Shown here: piece after piece, positions 25,105-34,765 of the stretch
Position numbering within the stretch: position 1 is the first letter of the stretch
Layout of the letters: the number at the start of each line of letters is the position of its first letter
NCBI RefSeq assembly: GCF_019890675.1
Contig: NZ_JAIOAA010000011.1
Coordinates: 124,001 to 188,000, forward strand
Origin: Micromonospora sp. PLK6-60
Lineage (GTDB): Bacteria; Actinomycetota; Actinomycetes; Mycobacteriales; Micromonosporaceae
Reading direction: 5' to 3'
DNA: 64,000 nucleotides
Position numbers and translations under genes: made by a program
Notes under the pieces: model-generated
What the model saw: the letters and a program-made list of their open reading frames with translations, nothing else
Told to the model about the DNA's origin: nothing
Database searches by the model: none

Positions 25105-26094
25105 TCAGTGGACGCGGGTCGTACCCATCGTCCGTGCGCGCCCCGGGCGGACGCCGTCGGGGCCGGCGCGGCGGTACCGGCCGGGAGCGGCTCCGAACCG
25201 GCGCTTGAACGCGTTGGCGAAGGCGAACTCCGAGGTGTATCCGACCTTGCCGGCGATGGCGCCCAGTGGCGCGTCGGACTCCTGCAGCAGCCGGGCGGCG
25301 GTCGTCATCCGCCACCAGGTCAGGTAGGTCAGCGGCGGCTGGCCGAGCAGGGCGGTGAAGCGGCGGGCGAACGGGGTCCGGGACAGCCCGGCCTCGGCGG
25401 CCAGCGTGGCGACCGTCCACGGCCGCGCGGGATCACGGTGGATGGCCTGCAAAGCGGCGGCGGTGGGCGGATCGTTGAGCGCCGCCGCCCAGCCCGTGGT
25501 GGTGCCGCGGGCCGGCTGCTGCTCCAGCCAGGCCCGCAGGATGTGCAGCAGCAGGGTGTCGAGCAACGCGGGAACGATGGCGTCGGTGCCGAGACGTGGG
25601 CGGGCCAGCTCGCCGGCGAGCAGCTCGACGGTGGCCCGCAGCTCTGGATGGCGCCCCAGGTGGGCCGGCAGGTGGACGAGTTCGGGCAGGTCCCGCAGCA
25701 ACGGATGGGCCCGGGCGGGATCGAGCTGGTATCCGCCGCAGAGGGTGACCGTGGTCGGGGGGCCGCCGGCGGACCCACCGACGGTGTCGTTGGCGAAGCG
25801 GTGGGGGAGCTGCAGGTCGGTCGGGTCGCAGGCGGGCGCGGCCGGTGCGGTCGACGGGTTGTCGGCCAGCGTGTGCCCCCGCCCGTGCGGCCGGAAGACC
25901 ACGTCCCCGGCGGAGAGCGGCACGGCCTCGCCCGCCGGGTGGATGAGCCAGCACGGTCCCTGCAGGATCACCTGGAAGCCGGCCGACCCCGGCACGGGCG
26001 CGAACTGTTGCGCCCACGGGGCGTGCCAGGCCACCCGCGCCGAGCGTGGTTGCCCGGTCCGCATCACCGCGATCACGTCGCTGAGCACGTCCAC
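25105..26094 (-). CDS. AraC family regulator with cupin domain
   Basis: A 329-residue regulator from the GTG at 26094 (VDVLSDVIAVMRTGQPRSAR is the typical start of this family). The N-terminal cupin_6 sensor (about 1-185) is followed by the double helix-turn-helix (about 225-318): VATLAAEAGLSRTPFARRFTALLGQPPLTYL and IAGKVGYTSEFAFANAFKRRFG. The family is widely linked to control of divergent reductases or small membrane proteins. Here the divergent neighbour is a DUF6069-like gene, a frequent partner. Confidence 0.9.
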   Translation of the reverse strand: MDVLSDVIAVMRTGQPRSARVAWHAPWAQQFAPVPGSAGFQVILQGPCWLIHPAGEAVPLSAGDVVFRPHGRGHTLADNPSTAPAAPACDPTDLQLPHRFANDTVGGSAGGPPTTVTLCGGYQLDPARAHPLLRDLPELVHLPAHLGRHPELRATVELLAGELARPRLGTDAIVPALLDTLLLHILRAWLEQQPARGTTTGWAAALNDPPTAAALQAIHRDPARPWTVATLAAEAGLSRTPFARRFTALLGQPPLTYLTWWRMTTAARLLQESDAPLGAIAGKVGYTSEFAFANAFKRRFGAAPGRYRRAGPDGVRPGRARTMGTTRVH

Positions 26095-26237
26095 CCGTCG
26101 AGCGTAACGTCGCGGGACGATCGCGCATGAATCAAGGCCTTGCAAGCATGGTTCGTCCTCAGTGGTCGCCATAGTTTCGACGGGTGAAGGCGATCAAGCG
26201 GGCGGCGAGATCATCCATTTCCCGAACGGAGCCATCG

Positions 26238-26666
26238 ATGACCACTGTCTCCACCTTTTCGAAGCCCACCCGGCTGGGCACCGGCCTGCTCGCGCTCGCC
26301 GGGGCGGTCGTCGCCGTGGCGCTGGTCTGGGCCGCCTCCCGGGTGCTGGGCATCGAGCTGCGCGTCGACCCCGGAAACGGCCAACCTCCCGGCGTCATCA
26401 GCCTGCCGTTCGCCGCCGTCCTCACGCTGCTGGTGTCGGCGCTCGGCTGGGGGGCGCGGGCGCTGCTGGGGCGGCTGACCGGCCGGGCGGCGACGATCTG
26501 GACGGCGCTCGCCGGCGGCGTCCTGCTGCTGTCGTTCCTGCCGCTGTTCGGGGTCGAGGCGACCGGCGCGGCCAAGACCGTGCTGGCGCTGATGCACCTC
26601 GCGGTCGCCGCCGTGCTGATCCCGGTCTTCGGTCGGCGTGGGGAGGCGGCCGGGCCCGGCCGGTGA
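26238..26666 (+). CDS. DUF6069-like four-TM membrane protein
   Basis: A 142-residue protein from the ATG at 26238, with CGGAG about 7 bases upstream; an in-frame GTG at 26184 is less likely. It has four predicted transmembrane helices with a loop containing RVDPGNGQPPGVISLPFAA, as in DUF6069 proteins. Function unknown. It is divergent from the AraC regulator, which may control it. Its TGA is immediately followed by the reverse-strand stop of the convergent erythromycin esterase gene (TGATCA), leaving no terminator between them. Confidence 0.65.
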   Translation: MTTVSTFSKPTRLGTGLLALAGAVVAVALVWAASRVLGIELRVDPGNGQPPGVISLPFAAVLTLLVSALGWGARALLGRLTGRAATIWTALAGGVLLLSFLPLFGVEATGAAKTVLALMHLAVAAVLIPVFGRRGEAAGPGR

Positions 26667-27890
26667 TCACGCCGTCGGCCACCACCGCTGCCCCTCGGGG
26701 ACGTCCCGGACGAACACCAGCCCGTCGATGCCGGCCAGCTGGGCCGGGTCCAGCGGCGCGTAGCCGAACCAGGGTGACACCCGGGCGGCGGGCACCGCGT
26801 CGCCGAGCGCCTCGGCCAACCGGCCCGGGTCGGCCAGGAGCCGGTCCTCGGACAGCGCGTGGAGCAGCCCCTCGATGGTGTCCGGGGGCGGGGTCCGCAC
26901 GCCGTGGTGGTGCAGCGTGCCGAGCGCCGTGGCCAGGAAGGCGTACTCCTCGCCCAACCGGGCGGCGGCGATCGCGCCGGCGCTCCACCACTGCACCGGT
27001 CCCTGCCACATCCGCATCGTGATCCGGTGTCGTTGCAGGTGCGCGTTGTTGGCGTGCACCAGCGCCGGGCCGCGTTCGGCGAGGGCGAGCAGGTTGTCGG
27101 CCATCATCGAATCCCGCAGCGCACCCAGCCGCGACATGCGGCTGGGTGCGGGGTCGGCCATCGCGGCGTGGTAGCGCAGCAGCCCGACCGCGGTACGCCC
27201 GAACAGGCGGGCCCGGTCCCACTCCTGCGGTGTGGACGCCGCGACCAGGTGGGGCGTCTGCGCGTCGAGCAGCGCGACCAGGTCGTCGGCGACCAGCCGC
27301 AGCTCGCGGGCCTCGGGCGTGTGACCGATCGACCGGGCGGGCTCCATCATCGCGGCGGGATCGGTCCATCGGTCGTCGGCCCCGAGCAGGCGGTCGAGCG
27401 TTTCCGCGGTGCAGGGCAGCGCGTCGGTGTCCACCCGGGCGGCGAGGTAGCCGTGCAGCGCGGTGAGCGCCTGCCGGGGGCTCGCCGCCTCGGTGAGCTC
27501 CAGCGGGCCGTCGAACCCGGCGAAGCGCACCTGCTCGGTTGCGGTCCGGCCCTCGTTGTACGCGCGCATCCAGCGCACCAGCTCGCGGTTGGCCGGGGAG
27601 GCGCCGAAGCCGTGGCTGAAGCCGCGCGTCATGACGTCGTCGAGGGTGCCGGTGCCCGAGGTGATGTGGTCGTCCACGACCAGGCCCCGCAGGCAGTCGC
27701 TCTCGATGGCGATCGTCCGGTAGCCCGCCTGCTCGACGAGTTGCCGGAAGAGTTCGTTGCGCACGTCGAGCAGCACGTCCTCGCCGTGGGTGGGCTCGCC
27801 GAGGGCGAGCAGCCGTGGCCGGGTCGCCAGCAGGCGCAGCACGGTGGTGGCGTCGACGGGGTGTACGGCGGCGGTGACAGCAGCGGTCAT
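26667..27890 (-). CDS. Erythromycin esterase family protein
   Basis: A 407-residue protein of the erythromycin esterase/succinoglycan synthase-like (EreA/EreB) family. Family landmarks are ALGEPTHGEDVLLDVRNELFRQLVE near 35-59 (E-x-x-H-G), YRTIAIESDC near 63-72 with the conserved E-S, a region with RELVRWMRAYNEG and VRFAGFDGP, and ALVHANNAHLQR near 285-296 (consensus H-N-x-H). The E and H positions used in ester hydrolysis are kept. Members hydrolyse macrolide lactones or other esters; the real substrate here is unknown. It is divergent from a TioE-type double-MerR regulator with a palindrome in the 47-base gap. Confidence 0.85.
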   Translation of the reverse strand: MTAAVTAAVHPVDATTVLRLLATRPRLLALGEPTHGEDVLLDVRNELFRQLVEQAGYRTIAIESDCLRGLVVDDHITSGTGTLDDVMTRGFSHGFGASPANRELVRWMRAYNEGRTATEQVRFAGFDGPLELTEAASPRQALTALHGYLAARVDTDALPCTAETLDRLLGADDRWTDPAAMMEPARSIGHTPEARELRLVADDLVALLDAQTPHLVAASTPQEWDRARLFGRTAVGLLRYHAAMADPAPSRMSRLGALRDSMMADNLLALAERGPALVHANNAHLQRHRITMRMWQGPVQWWSAGAIAAARLGEEYAFLATALGTLHHHGVRTPPPDTIEGLLHALSEDRLLADPGRLAEALGDAVPAARVSPWFGYAPLDPAQLAGIDGLVFVRDVPEGQRWWPTA

Positions 27891-27904
27891 GGCATAAACG
27901 GTAT

Positions 27905-27917
27905 CGTTGAACCAACG
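27905..27917. promoter_or_regulatory. Palindromic operator between esterase and TioE-type regulator
   Basis: CGTTG AAC CAACG is a perfect 5-base-arm palindrome in the 47-base gap between divergent genes. It lies in an AT-richer stretch that also contains CAACGGTTG just to the right. It is a candidate binding site for the regulator at 27938, which would place it in position to control both genes. Confidence 0.5.
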
Positions 27918-27937
27918 GTTGAGACTTCCACCGCGAT

Positions 27938-28666
27938 GTGAGCGTGAGGATGCGGCAAAACCTTCAAAGCGGGCGTCATCTGCGGCCGGTCGACCTGGCG
28001 CGCGGGCACGGGCTGTCCACGCAGGCGGTCCGCAACTACGAGGCGGCCGGGATCCTGCCGGCCGCTGAACGCACCCCGCACGGCTACCGCACGTACACGC
28101 CGCGGCACGCGCACGCGCTGCGCGCGTTCCTCGCTCTTGTGCCCGGCCACGGCCACCGGGCGGCAACGGCGATCATGCAGGCGATCCACCGGGGCGCGAC
28201 CGAGGAGGCGCTCCGGCTCGTCGACGAGAGTCACGCCCAGCTTCTCGACGACCGCCACACGCTCCGGGCCGTCGAAGCCGCGCTGCGCGACCTCGACCCC
28301 GCGCCGCCGGAGCGCGGCGACACCTTCGTCGGCCCGCTGGCCCGCCGGCTCGGCCTGCGCCCGGCCACCCTGCGCAAGTGGGAACGGGCCGGCCTGGTCC
28401 AACCGCGCCGCGACCCGCACACCGGCTACCGCGTCTACCGGGCGGCCGACGTCCGCGACGCTCTCCTGGTCCACCAGCTCAGACGAGGCGGCTACCGGCT
28501 GGAGCAGATCGCCCCGCTGATCGCCCAGGTCCGCGCCGCGGGTGGTGTCGCACCCCTGGAATCGATGCTGCGGGACTGGCACGCCCGCCTGTCGGCCCGC
28601 GGTCGCGCCATGCTCACCGGTGCCGCCGCGTTGGACGCCTACCTCGGCCACCGGCCGTCGGGCTGA
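27938..28666 (+). CDS. TioE-type transcriptional regulator with two MerR domains
   Basis: A 242-residue protein with two MerR-type helix-turn-helix units in one chain. The first (about 15-70) reads LRPVDLARGHGLSTQAVRNYEAAGIL; the second (about 128-180) reads VGPLARRLGLRPATLRKWERAGLV, ending in the wing TGYRVYRAADVRDALL. This two-headed arrangement is that of the TioE family, named from the thiocoraline cluster in Micromonospora. No effector domain is evident between them. The start may be the GTG at 27938 or an ATG at 27950. It is divergent from an erythromycin-esterase-like gene that it probably controls. Confidence 0.85.
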   Translation: MSVRMRQNLQSGRHLRPVDLARGHGLSTQAVRNYEAAGILPAAERTPHGYRTYTPRHAHALRAFLALVPGHGHRAATAIMQAIHRGATEEALRLVDESHAQLLDDRHTLRAVEAALRDLDPAPPERGDTFVGPLARRLGLRPATLRKWERAGLVQPRRDPHTGYRVYRAADVRDALLVHQLRRGGYRLEQIAPLIAQVRAAGGVAPLESMLRDWHARLSARGRAMLTGAAALDAYLGHRPSG

Positions 28667-28736
28667 GCGGGGGGCGATCCGGCCTCGGTCACCCCTGGTG
28701 TTCCGGCCGTACACGGCCGGCCACCATAATGGACGG

Positions 28737-28988
28737 ATGGTCGCTTGGGAGTACGCCCTGCTGGTCCGCCGCTACCAGGGGCAGGGCCGCAATTTTCACG
28801 TCTCGTTCGTCTGGTACGGCCCGGACGGGTCACGCACCGACATCACCGCGTACGGAGACACCGCCATCGCGCACCTCAACCGGGCCGGTCGGGAGGGCTG
28901 GGAGCTGGTCTCCGCCGCCGAGGACGTCAACAACGTCCAGGGCAGCACCGAGGTCCACCGCTACCACCTCAAGCGCCCGCTGGCCTGA
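28737..28988 (+). CDS. Small DUF4177-like protein
   Basis: An 83-residue protein that begins MVAWEYALLVRRY and ends near a GWELVSAAEDVNN motif and HRYHLKRP, which matches the W-E-Y ... L-N-x-x-G-x-x-G-W-E-L-V pattern of DUF4177 proteins. Function unknown. Short beta-rich fold expected, cytoplasmic. It is followed by a very long stem-loop shared with glyA. Confidence 0.7.
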   Translation: MVAWEYALLVRRYQGQGRNFHVSFVWYGPDGSRTDITAYGDTAIAHLNRAGREGWELVSAAEDVNNVQGSTEVHRYHLKRPLA

Positions 28989-29006
28989 TCCCCCCGTTCC
29001 ACCTCG

Positions 29007-29065
29007 TCGATCAAGGGGTTCACGTCGCCGCCGACGCTCCGGGGCGACGCGAACCCCTTGATCGA
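29007..29065. terminator. Long bidirectional stem-loop terminator
   Basis: 23-base arms (left 29007-29029, right 29043-29065) pair with a single A/C mismatch around a 13-base loop. The outer part is TCGATCAAGGGGTTC with its complement. It lies between the convergent stops at 28988 and 29074 and should end transcription from both sides. Confidence 0.85.
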
Positions 29066-29073
29066 CCAGGAGG

Positions 29074-30492
29074 TCAGGACAGGGTGACGGTGGGATAGAG
29101 GGGGAAGTTGCCGAGCAGGTCGGTGGCCTGCCGGCTCACCTTGTCGGCCAGGGCCGGGTCCAGCACGTACTTCGCCTTGGACTCGCCGGCGGTGGTCTGG
29201 CTGAGCACGGTGTGGATCAGCTCGGCGGTGGCGTCCATCTCGGCCGTGCCGAGACCCCGGGTGGTCAGCGCGGGCGTGCCGATCCGGATGCCGGAGGTGT
29301 ACCAGGCGCCGTTCGGGTCCTGCGGCACGGCGTTGCGGTTGGTCACGATGCCCGAGTCGAGCAGCGCCTGCTCCGCCTGCCGGCCGGTCAGGCCGTAGGA
29401 GGAGACGTCGATCAGCACCAGGTGGTTGTCGGTGCCGCCGGTGACCAGCGTGGCGCCCCGGCGGGTCAGCCCCTCGGCCAGCGCCTGCGCGTTGCTGACG
29501 ATCCGCTGGGCGTAGTCGGCGAAGTCGGGGCGGCGGGCCTCGGCCAGCGCGACCGCCTTGGCGGCCATCACGTGCGGCAGTGGGCCGCCGAGCACCATCG
29601 GGCAGCCCCGGTCGACCTGGTCGGCCAGCTCCGGCCCGCAGAGCACCAGGCCGCCGCGCGGACCGCGCAGCGACTTGTGGGTGGTGGTGGTGACGATGTG
29701 CGCGTGCGGCACCGGGTCGAAGTCGCCGGTGAAGACCTTGCCCGCGACCAGGCCGGCGAAGTGGGCCATGTCCACCATGAAGGTGGCGCCGACCTCGTCG
29801 GCGATCTCCCGCATGATCCGGAAGTTGACCTTGCGCGGGTACGCCGAGTAGCCGGCCACCAGGATCAGCGGCTTGAACTCCCGGGCCGCCTCGGCCACCA
29901 GGTCGTAGTCGATCAGGCCGGTGGCCGGGTCGGTGCCGTAGCTGCGCTGGTCGAACATCTTGCCGGAGATGTTCGGCCGGAACCCGTGGGTGAGGTGGCC
30001 GCCGGCGTCCAGCGACATGCCCAGCATCCGCTGGTTGCCCAGCTCGCGGCGCAGCGCGAACCAGTCCGCCTCGGTCAGCTCGTTGACCTGACGCACCTGG
30101 GCCTTCTTCAGCGCCGGGGACTCCACCCGGTCGGCGAGGACCGCCCAGAACGCCACCAGGTTGGCGTCGATGCCGGAGTGCGGCTGCGCGTACGCGTGCG
30201 ACGCGCCGAACAGCTCCCGCGCGTGCTCGGCGGCGAGCGCCTCCACGGTGTCGACGTTCTGGCAGCCGGCGTAGAAGCGGCGGCCGACGGTGCCCTCGGC
30301 GTACTTGTCGCTGAGCCAGTTGCCCATGGCCAGCAGGGTCGCCGGGGAGGCGTAGTTCTCGCTGGCGATGAGCTTGAGCGACTCGCGCTGGTCGGCCAGC
30401 TCCTGACCGATCGCGTCGGCCACCCGGGGCTCGACGGCCCGGATGACCTCCAACGCGCTGCGGAAGGCGGTGGACTCGGCGTTCGGCGACAT
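29074..30492 (-). CDS. glyA: Serine hydroxymethyltransferase
   Basis: A 472-residue PLP enzyme that interconverts serine and glycine with tetrahydrofolate, the main source of one-carbon units. Markers are [10 protein letters not shown] (about 41-50), the PLP lysine Lys273 in [25 protein letters not shown] (about 241-251) and the [14 protein letters not shown] tail near residues 410-423. The length exceeds the usual ~420 because of an insertion at about 121-155 containing [20 protein letters not shown], seen in a subset of actinobacterial enzymes. The ATG has CAGGAGG 6 bases upstream. A ZTP riboswitch occupies the leader. Confidence 0.96.
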   Translation of the reverse strand: MSPNAESTAFRSALEVIRAVEPRVADAIGQELADQRESLKLIASENYASPATLLAMGNWLSDKYAEGTVGRRFYAGCQNVDTVEALAAEHARELFGASHAYAQPHSGIDANLVAFWAVLADRVESPALKKAQVRQVNELTEADWFALRRELGNQRMLGMSLDAGGHLTHGFRPNISGKMFDQRSYGTDPATGLIDYDLVAEAAREFKPLILVAGYSAYPRKVNFRIMREIADEVGATFMVDMAHFAGLVAGKVFTGDFDPVPHAHIVTTTTHKSLRGPRGGLVLCGPELADQVDRGCPMVLGGPLPHVMAAKAVALAEARRPDFADYAQRIVSNAQALAEGLTRRGATLVTGGTDNHLVLIDVSSYGLTGRQAEQALLDSGIVTNRNAVPQDPNGAWYTSGIRIGTPALTTRGLGTAEMDATAELIHTVLSQTTAGESKAKYVLDPALADKVSRQATDLLGNFPLYPTVTLS

Positions 30493-30514
30493 GCGACCTC
30501 CTGGAGAATGTGCG

Positions 30515-30600
30515 AAGGCCCAGGCGCTCGGCGTGCGTCCGTATGACGAGACCGCTTCCCGATGGTGCTCCATCCCCACGCGCCAGTCACGGCCCGCAGC
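30515..30600 (-). ncRNA. ZTP (pfl) riboswitch controlling glyA
   Basis: Read on the minus strand, the glyA leader contains the conserved pfl-motif landmarks in order: GGGCCGTGACTGGCG (complement of 30581-30595), then ATCGGGAAGCGG, a version of the CCGGGGAGC element (around 30550-30566), a variable stem region, and GCGCCTGGGCC (30517-30527) with the terminal CGCCTGGGC signature. The ZTP riboswitch turns on one-carbon genes such as glyA, purH and folD when 10-formyl-THF is low and ZTP accumulates. The aptamer ends about 13 bases before the RBS, so control is probably of translation initiation. The order and spacing match well, but no covariance search was run. Confidence 0.82.
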
Positions 30601-30602
30601 CG

Positions 30603-30608
30603 ATCCTA
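30603..30608 (-). promoter_or_regulatory. -10 element of glyA
   Basis: TAGGAT on the minus strand, about 7 bases before the expected first base of the ZTP riboswitch. This fits a transcript that begins at the aptamer's first stem. No good -35 element is seen at 16-18 bases upstream. Confidence 0.5.
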
Positions 30609-30712
30609 GCGGGTTCGTCCGGCCTCGTCCCGGTGCACCCGCCGACGCGGGCGGCGACGGTGCGGGCCCGCCGCCGGACCGGTCGCCGGCGGCGGACCCG
30701 CGACTCCTCACC

Positions 30713-30718
30713 TAGGAT
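30713..30718 (+). promoter_or_regulatory. -10 element of metallophosphoesterase gene
   Basis: TAGGAT ends 8 bases before the ATG at 30727. The interval CGAAAGCC has only a weak purine run, so the transcript may start at or next to the ATG (leaderless). Confidence 0.4.
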
Positions 30719-30726
30719 CGAAAGCC

Positions 30727-31611
30727 ATGACGGTGACCGCGGACGACGGCACCCTCTTCGCGATCAGCGACCTGCACGTCGGTCACGCCGCCAACCGGGC
30801 CGTCGTGGAGTCGCTGCGTCCGCGCTCGCCGCGGGACTGGCTGCTGGTCGCCGGGGACGTCGGTGAGCTGGTGGCCGATGTGGAGTGGGCGCTGGGCCTG
30901 CTCGCCGGGCGCTTCGCCCGGGTGGTCTGGACGCCCGGCAACCACGAGCTGTGGACCCCGACGAGCGACCCGGTGACGTTGCGCGGGGTGCCGCGCTACC
31001 AGCACCTGGTGGCGATGTGCCGGCGGCTGGGCGTGCTCACCCCGGAGGACCCGTACCCGGTCTGGCGGGGCCCCGGCGGGCCCGCGCTGGTCGCGCCGCT
31101 GTTCCTGCTGTACGACCACAGCTGGCGCCCCGACGGGCTGGCCAGCCGGGAGGCGGCGCTGGCCGAGGCGTACCGCAGCGGCGTGGTCTGCACCGACGAG
31201 TTCCTGCTGCACCCCGACCCGTACCCGAGCCGGTGGGATTGGTGCGCCGCCCGGGTCGCGGAGACCGCCCGCCGGCTCGACGGCAGCGACCCGGCCCTGC
31301 CGACCGTGCTGGTCAACCACTTCCCGCTGGTCCGCGAGCCGACCCGGATCCTGCGGCATCCGATCTTCGCCCAGTGGTGCGGCACCGCCGCCACCGCCGA
31401 CTGGCACCGGCGCCACCACGCGGTCGCGGTGGTCTACGGGCACCTGCACATCCCGCGCACCACCTGGCACGACGGGGTGCGCTTCGAGGAGGTGTCGGTG
31501 GGCTACCCGCGGGAGTGGCGGCCCCGGCCCCACCCGCCCGGGCGGCTGCGCCAGATCCTGCCCGCACCCGACGAACCGGCCGCCGGGCCGGAGGGGATCT
31601 TCCGGTTCTGA
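30727..31611 (+). CDS. Metallophosphoesterase
   Basis: A 294-residue calcineurin-like phosphoesterase with the five metal-binding blocks: D-x-H in SDLHVGH (about 14-20), GD in VAGDVGE (about 41-47), GNHE in TPGNHELW (about 69-76), the N-H pair in VLVNHFPLV (about 203-211) and GHLH in VVYGHLHIP (about 238-246). It is probably a cytoplasmic phosphodiesterase or phosphatase; the substrate is unknown. It stands alone, divergent from glyA. Confidence 0.9.
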   Translation: MTVTADDGTLFAISDLHVGHAANRAVVESLRPRSPRDWLLVAGDVGELVADVEWALGLLAGRFARVVWTPGNHELWTPTSDPVTLRGVPRYQHLVAMCRRLGVLTPEDPYPVWRGPGGPALVAPLFLLYDHSWRPDGLASREAALAEAYRSGVVCTDEFLLHPDPYPSRWDWCAARVAETARRLDGSDPALPTVLVNHFPLVREPTRILRHPIFAQWCGTAATADWHRRHHAVAVVYGHLHIPRTTWHDGVRFEEVSVGYPREWRPRPHPPGRLRQILPAPDEPAAGPEGIFRF

Positions 31612-31617
31612 CCCCCG

Positions 31618-31647
31618 GCGGTGCGGACCCGGCCGGGTCCGCACCGC
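31618..31647. terminator. Palindromic bidirectional terminator
   Basis: A 30-base perfect palindrome (half-site GCGGTGCGGACCCGG) between the convergent stops at 31611 and 31658. It would form a stable hairpin for transcripts from either side. Confidence 0.7.
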
Positions 31648-31657
31648 GCAGCACGGG

Positions 31658-32158
31658 TCAGGCGTTGACCGCGTCGACGGCCTTCTTGATCGCCTTCGGG
31701 TCGGTGGGGGTCTTCGGCGCGTCCTTGCGCAGCGCGATCATCCGCTCGCCGATCTCCTGGAGCACGTTACGGCCGAGCGCCTGGCGCACCTTCGGGAACC
31801 ACTCCTGCTCCTCCTCCTCGACGTGGTGCAGCACGTTCTCGATCAGCACCGTGGTCTTGGCGTTGAAGTGCTCGTCGGTGGCGTCCATCGCGTACAGCTC
31901 GGCGCAGAGCAGGTCGGCGACGTGGTGCTCCTCGTACGACTCGAGGATGTCGTCCTCCAGGTCCGGCAGCAGCTTGCGGACCTCCGGGTACATCACCTCG
32001 TTCTCCAGATAGGTGTGCACCGTCAGCGCCTCGAGGATCTGCCCGACCAGCTTCTGCCGCCTGGCCGCCGGGGCGTCCTCGGCCTGCTGGAACTCCTTGA
32101 ACAGGCGGCGCATTTCCTTGTGGTCCTCTTTGAGCAGGACGATGGCATCGGTGGACAC
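31658..32158 (-). CDS. Hemerythrin HHE domain protein
   Basis: A 166-residue four-helix-bundle protein. His and Glu residues expected to bind a di-iron centre occur at LLKEDHKEMRRL (about 8-19), VHTYLENEVMYPE (about 47-59), SYEEHHVADLL (about 74-84) and LIENVLHHVEEEEQEWFP (about 105-122). The spacing matches hemerythrin HHE domains. Such proteins in actinobacteria respond to oxygen, nitric oxide or peroxide. GGAGG precedes the start. Stand-alone gene. Confidence 0.88.
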   Translation of the reverse strand: MSTDAIVLLKEDHKEMRRLFKEFQQAEDAPAARRQKLVGQILEALTVHTYLENEVMYPEVRKLLPDLEDDILESYEEHHVADLLCAELYAMDATDEHFNAKTTVLIENVLHHVEEEEQEWFPKVRQALGRNVLQEIGERMIALRKDAPKTPTDPKAIKKAVDAVNA

Positions 32159-32222
32159 CCGTACCTCCTAGTTTGTCGCTGGTCGTCCCCCCGGTACCCC
32201 GCCTCGGACCTGCGAAAACGGA

Positions 32223-32251
32223 CGGGCCCGGCGCGTGTCGCGCCGGGCCCG
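32223..32251. terminator. Stem-loop terminator of the subtilase gene
   Basis: CGGGCCCGGCGCG and its perfect complement around a TGT loop, 18 bases after the stop of the minus-strand protease gene at 32270 and before the downstream hemerythrin gene's upstream region. Confidence 0.7.
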
Positions 32252-32269
32252 CCACCGATGGTGCTACCG

Positions 32270-33748
<1,479 letters not shown>

Positions 33749-33895
33749 ACAGACTCCCAGGGGGGCTGATCCAGCCGGGCCGCCGCCTGGCGGGCGGCGC
33801 TCCGACGGAGAACGCGCAGGTCGCACGCTCTCGGGAGGTTCAGCGTAGGGACCGTCTGTGGTGTTACACACAGTCGAAAGGTTGACGAACGTCCG

Positions 33896-34765
33896 TCATA
33901 CGGTGGCGAGCGTGTGCGGGATCTCGTCCAGCAGCTCGCGGGCCAGGAAGCCGATCCGGCCGTACCGGGGGACCAGCCGCTGGCCGCTCACCGCGTGGGC
34001 GAACGCGGCCCAGCAGGCGGCCTGGGCCGGCGGCACGCCCCGGGACAGCAGCCCGGCCAGCAGCCCGGCCCGGACGTCGCCGCTGCCGGAGGTGCCCAGC
34101 CCGGCGTCGCCGCTCTCCTCCCGCCAGCCCTGCCCGTCCGGGGTGGCGATGTGGCCGTACAACGACACCACCGCGTCGTAGCGGCGGGCCAGCTCGGCGG
34201 CCTCCGCGTCCAGGTCGTCGCCGGGCTCCCGGTCGAGCAGGTGCCGGGCCTCGGTCAGGTTCGGGGTGAGCACCGCCGGCCGGCCGGAGCCGACCAGCAG
34301 GTCGGGCGTGTGGCTCAGCGCCCCCAGCGCGTACGCGTCGAGGACCAGCGCGGTCTCCGGGCCGGTCGCGTCGAGGATCAGCCGCAGCAGCCGCCGGGTC
34401 TCGTCGATGTCGTTGAGGCCCGGGCCGACCGCCACCACCGTCGCCTCCCCGGCCAGCTCGCCCAGCCGGTCACCGGCCTGCCCGGCGACCGCCCCGGTCG
34501 GGGTCTCCGGCAGGCCCACGACCAGCGCCTCCGGCACCTGGATGCTCAGCGCCGCGGCAGTCGACTCGGCGGCGGCCAACTGGAGCACACCCGCACCCGC
34601 CCGCAGCGCGGCCACCCCGGCCAGCAGCACCGCCCCCGGGGTGAACCGGGAACCGCCGACCACCAGCACCGTGCCCCGGGCGTCCTTGCCCCCGGAGGGT
34701 ACGGGCAGCGCCCAGTCGCGCAGCAGCGCCGGGGTGATCACCTGCGGTTCAGACCGGTTCGGCAT
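33896..34765 (-). CDS. nnrD: ADP-dependent NAD(P)H-hydrate dehydratase
   Basis: A 289-residue protein equal to the C-terminal (YjeF_C/NnrD) half of bifunctional NAD(P)HX repair enzymes. It repairs hydrated NAD(P)H using ADP. Signatures are GTVLVVGGSRFTPGAVLLAG (about 31-50), the PNLTEARHLL segment (about 177-186) and the GTSGSGDVRAGLLAGLLSRG P-loop-like region (about 228-247) with its catalytic Asp. The epimerase half is absent. The first 17 bases overlap the 3' end of the histidine phosphatase gene, so the two are coupled. Confidence 0.88.
   Translation of the reverse strand: MPNRSEPQVITPALLRDWALPVPSGGKDARGTVLVVGGSRFTPGAVLLAGVAALRAGAGVLQLAAAESTAAALSIQVPEALVVGLPETPTGAVAGQAGDRLGELAGEATVVAVGPGLNDIDETRRLLRLILDATGPETALVLDAYALGALSHTPDLLVGSGRPAVLTPNLTEARHLLDREPGDDLDAEAAELARRYDAVVSLYGHIATPDGQGWREESGDAGLGTSGSGDVRAGLLAGLLSRGVPPAQAACWAAFAHAVSGQRLVPRYGRIGFLARELLDEIPHTLATV

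Noticed and set aside
26667-28666. Part of a macrolide biosynthetic gene cluster
   Set aside because: No polyketide synthase, sugar or tailoring genes are within the window.
30493-30610. THF riboswitch upstream of glyA
   Set aside because: The GTGACTGGCG and CGCCTGGGC landmarks fit the ZTP aptamer rather than the THF aptamer.
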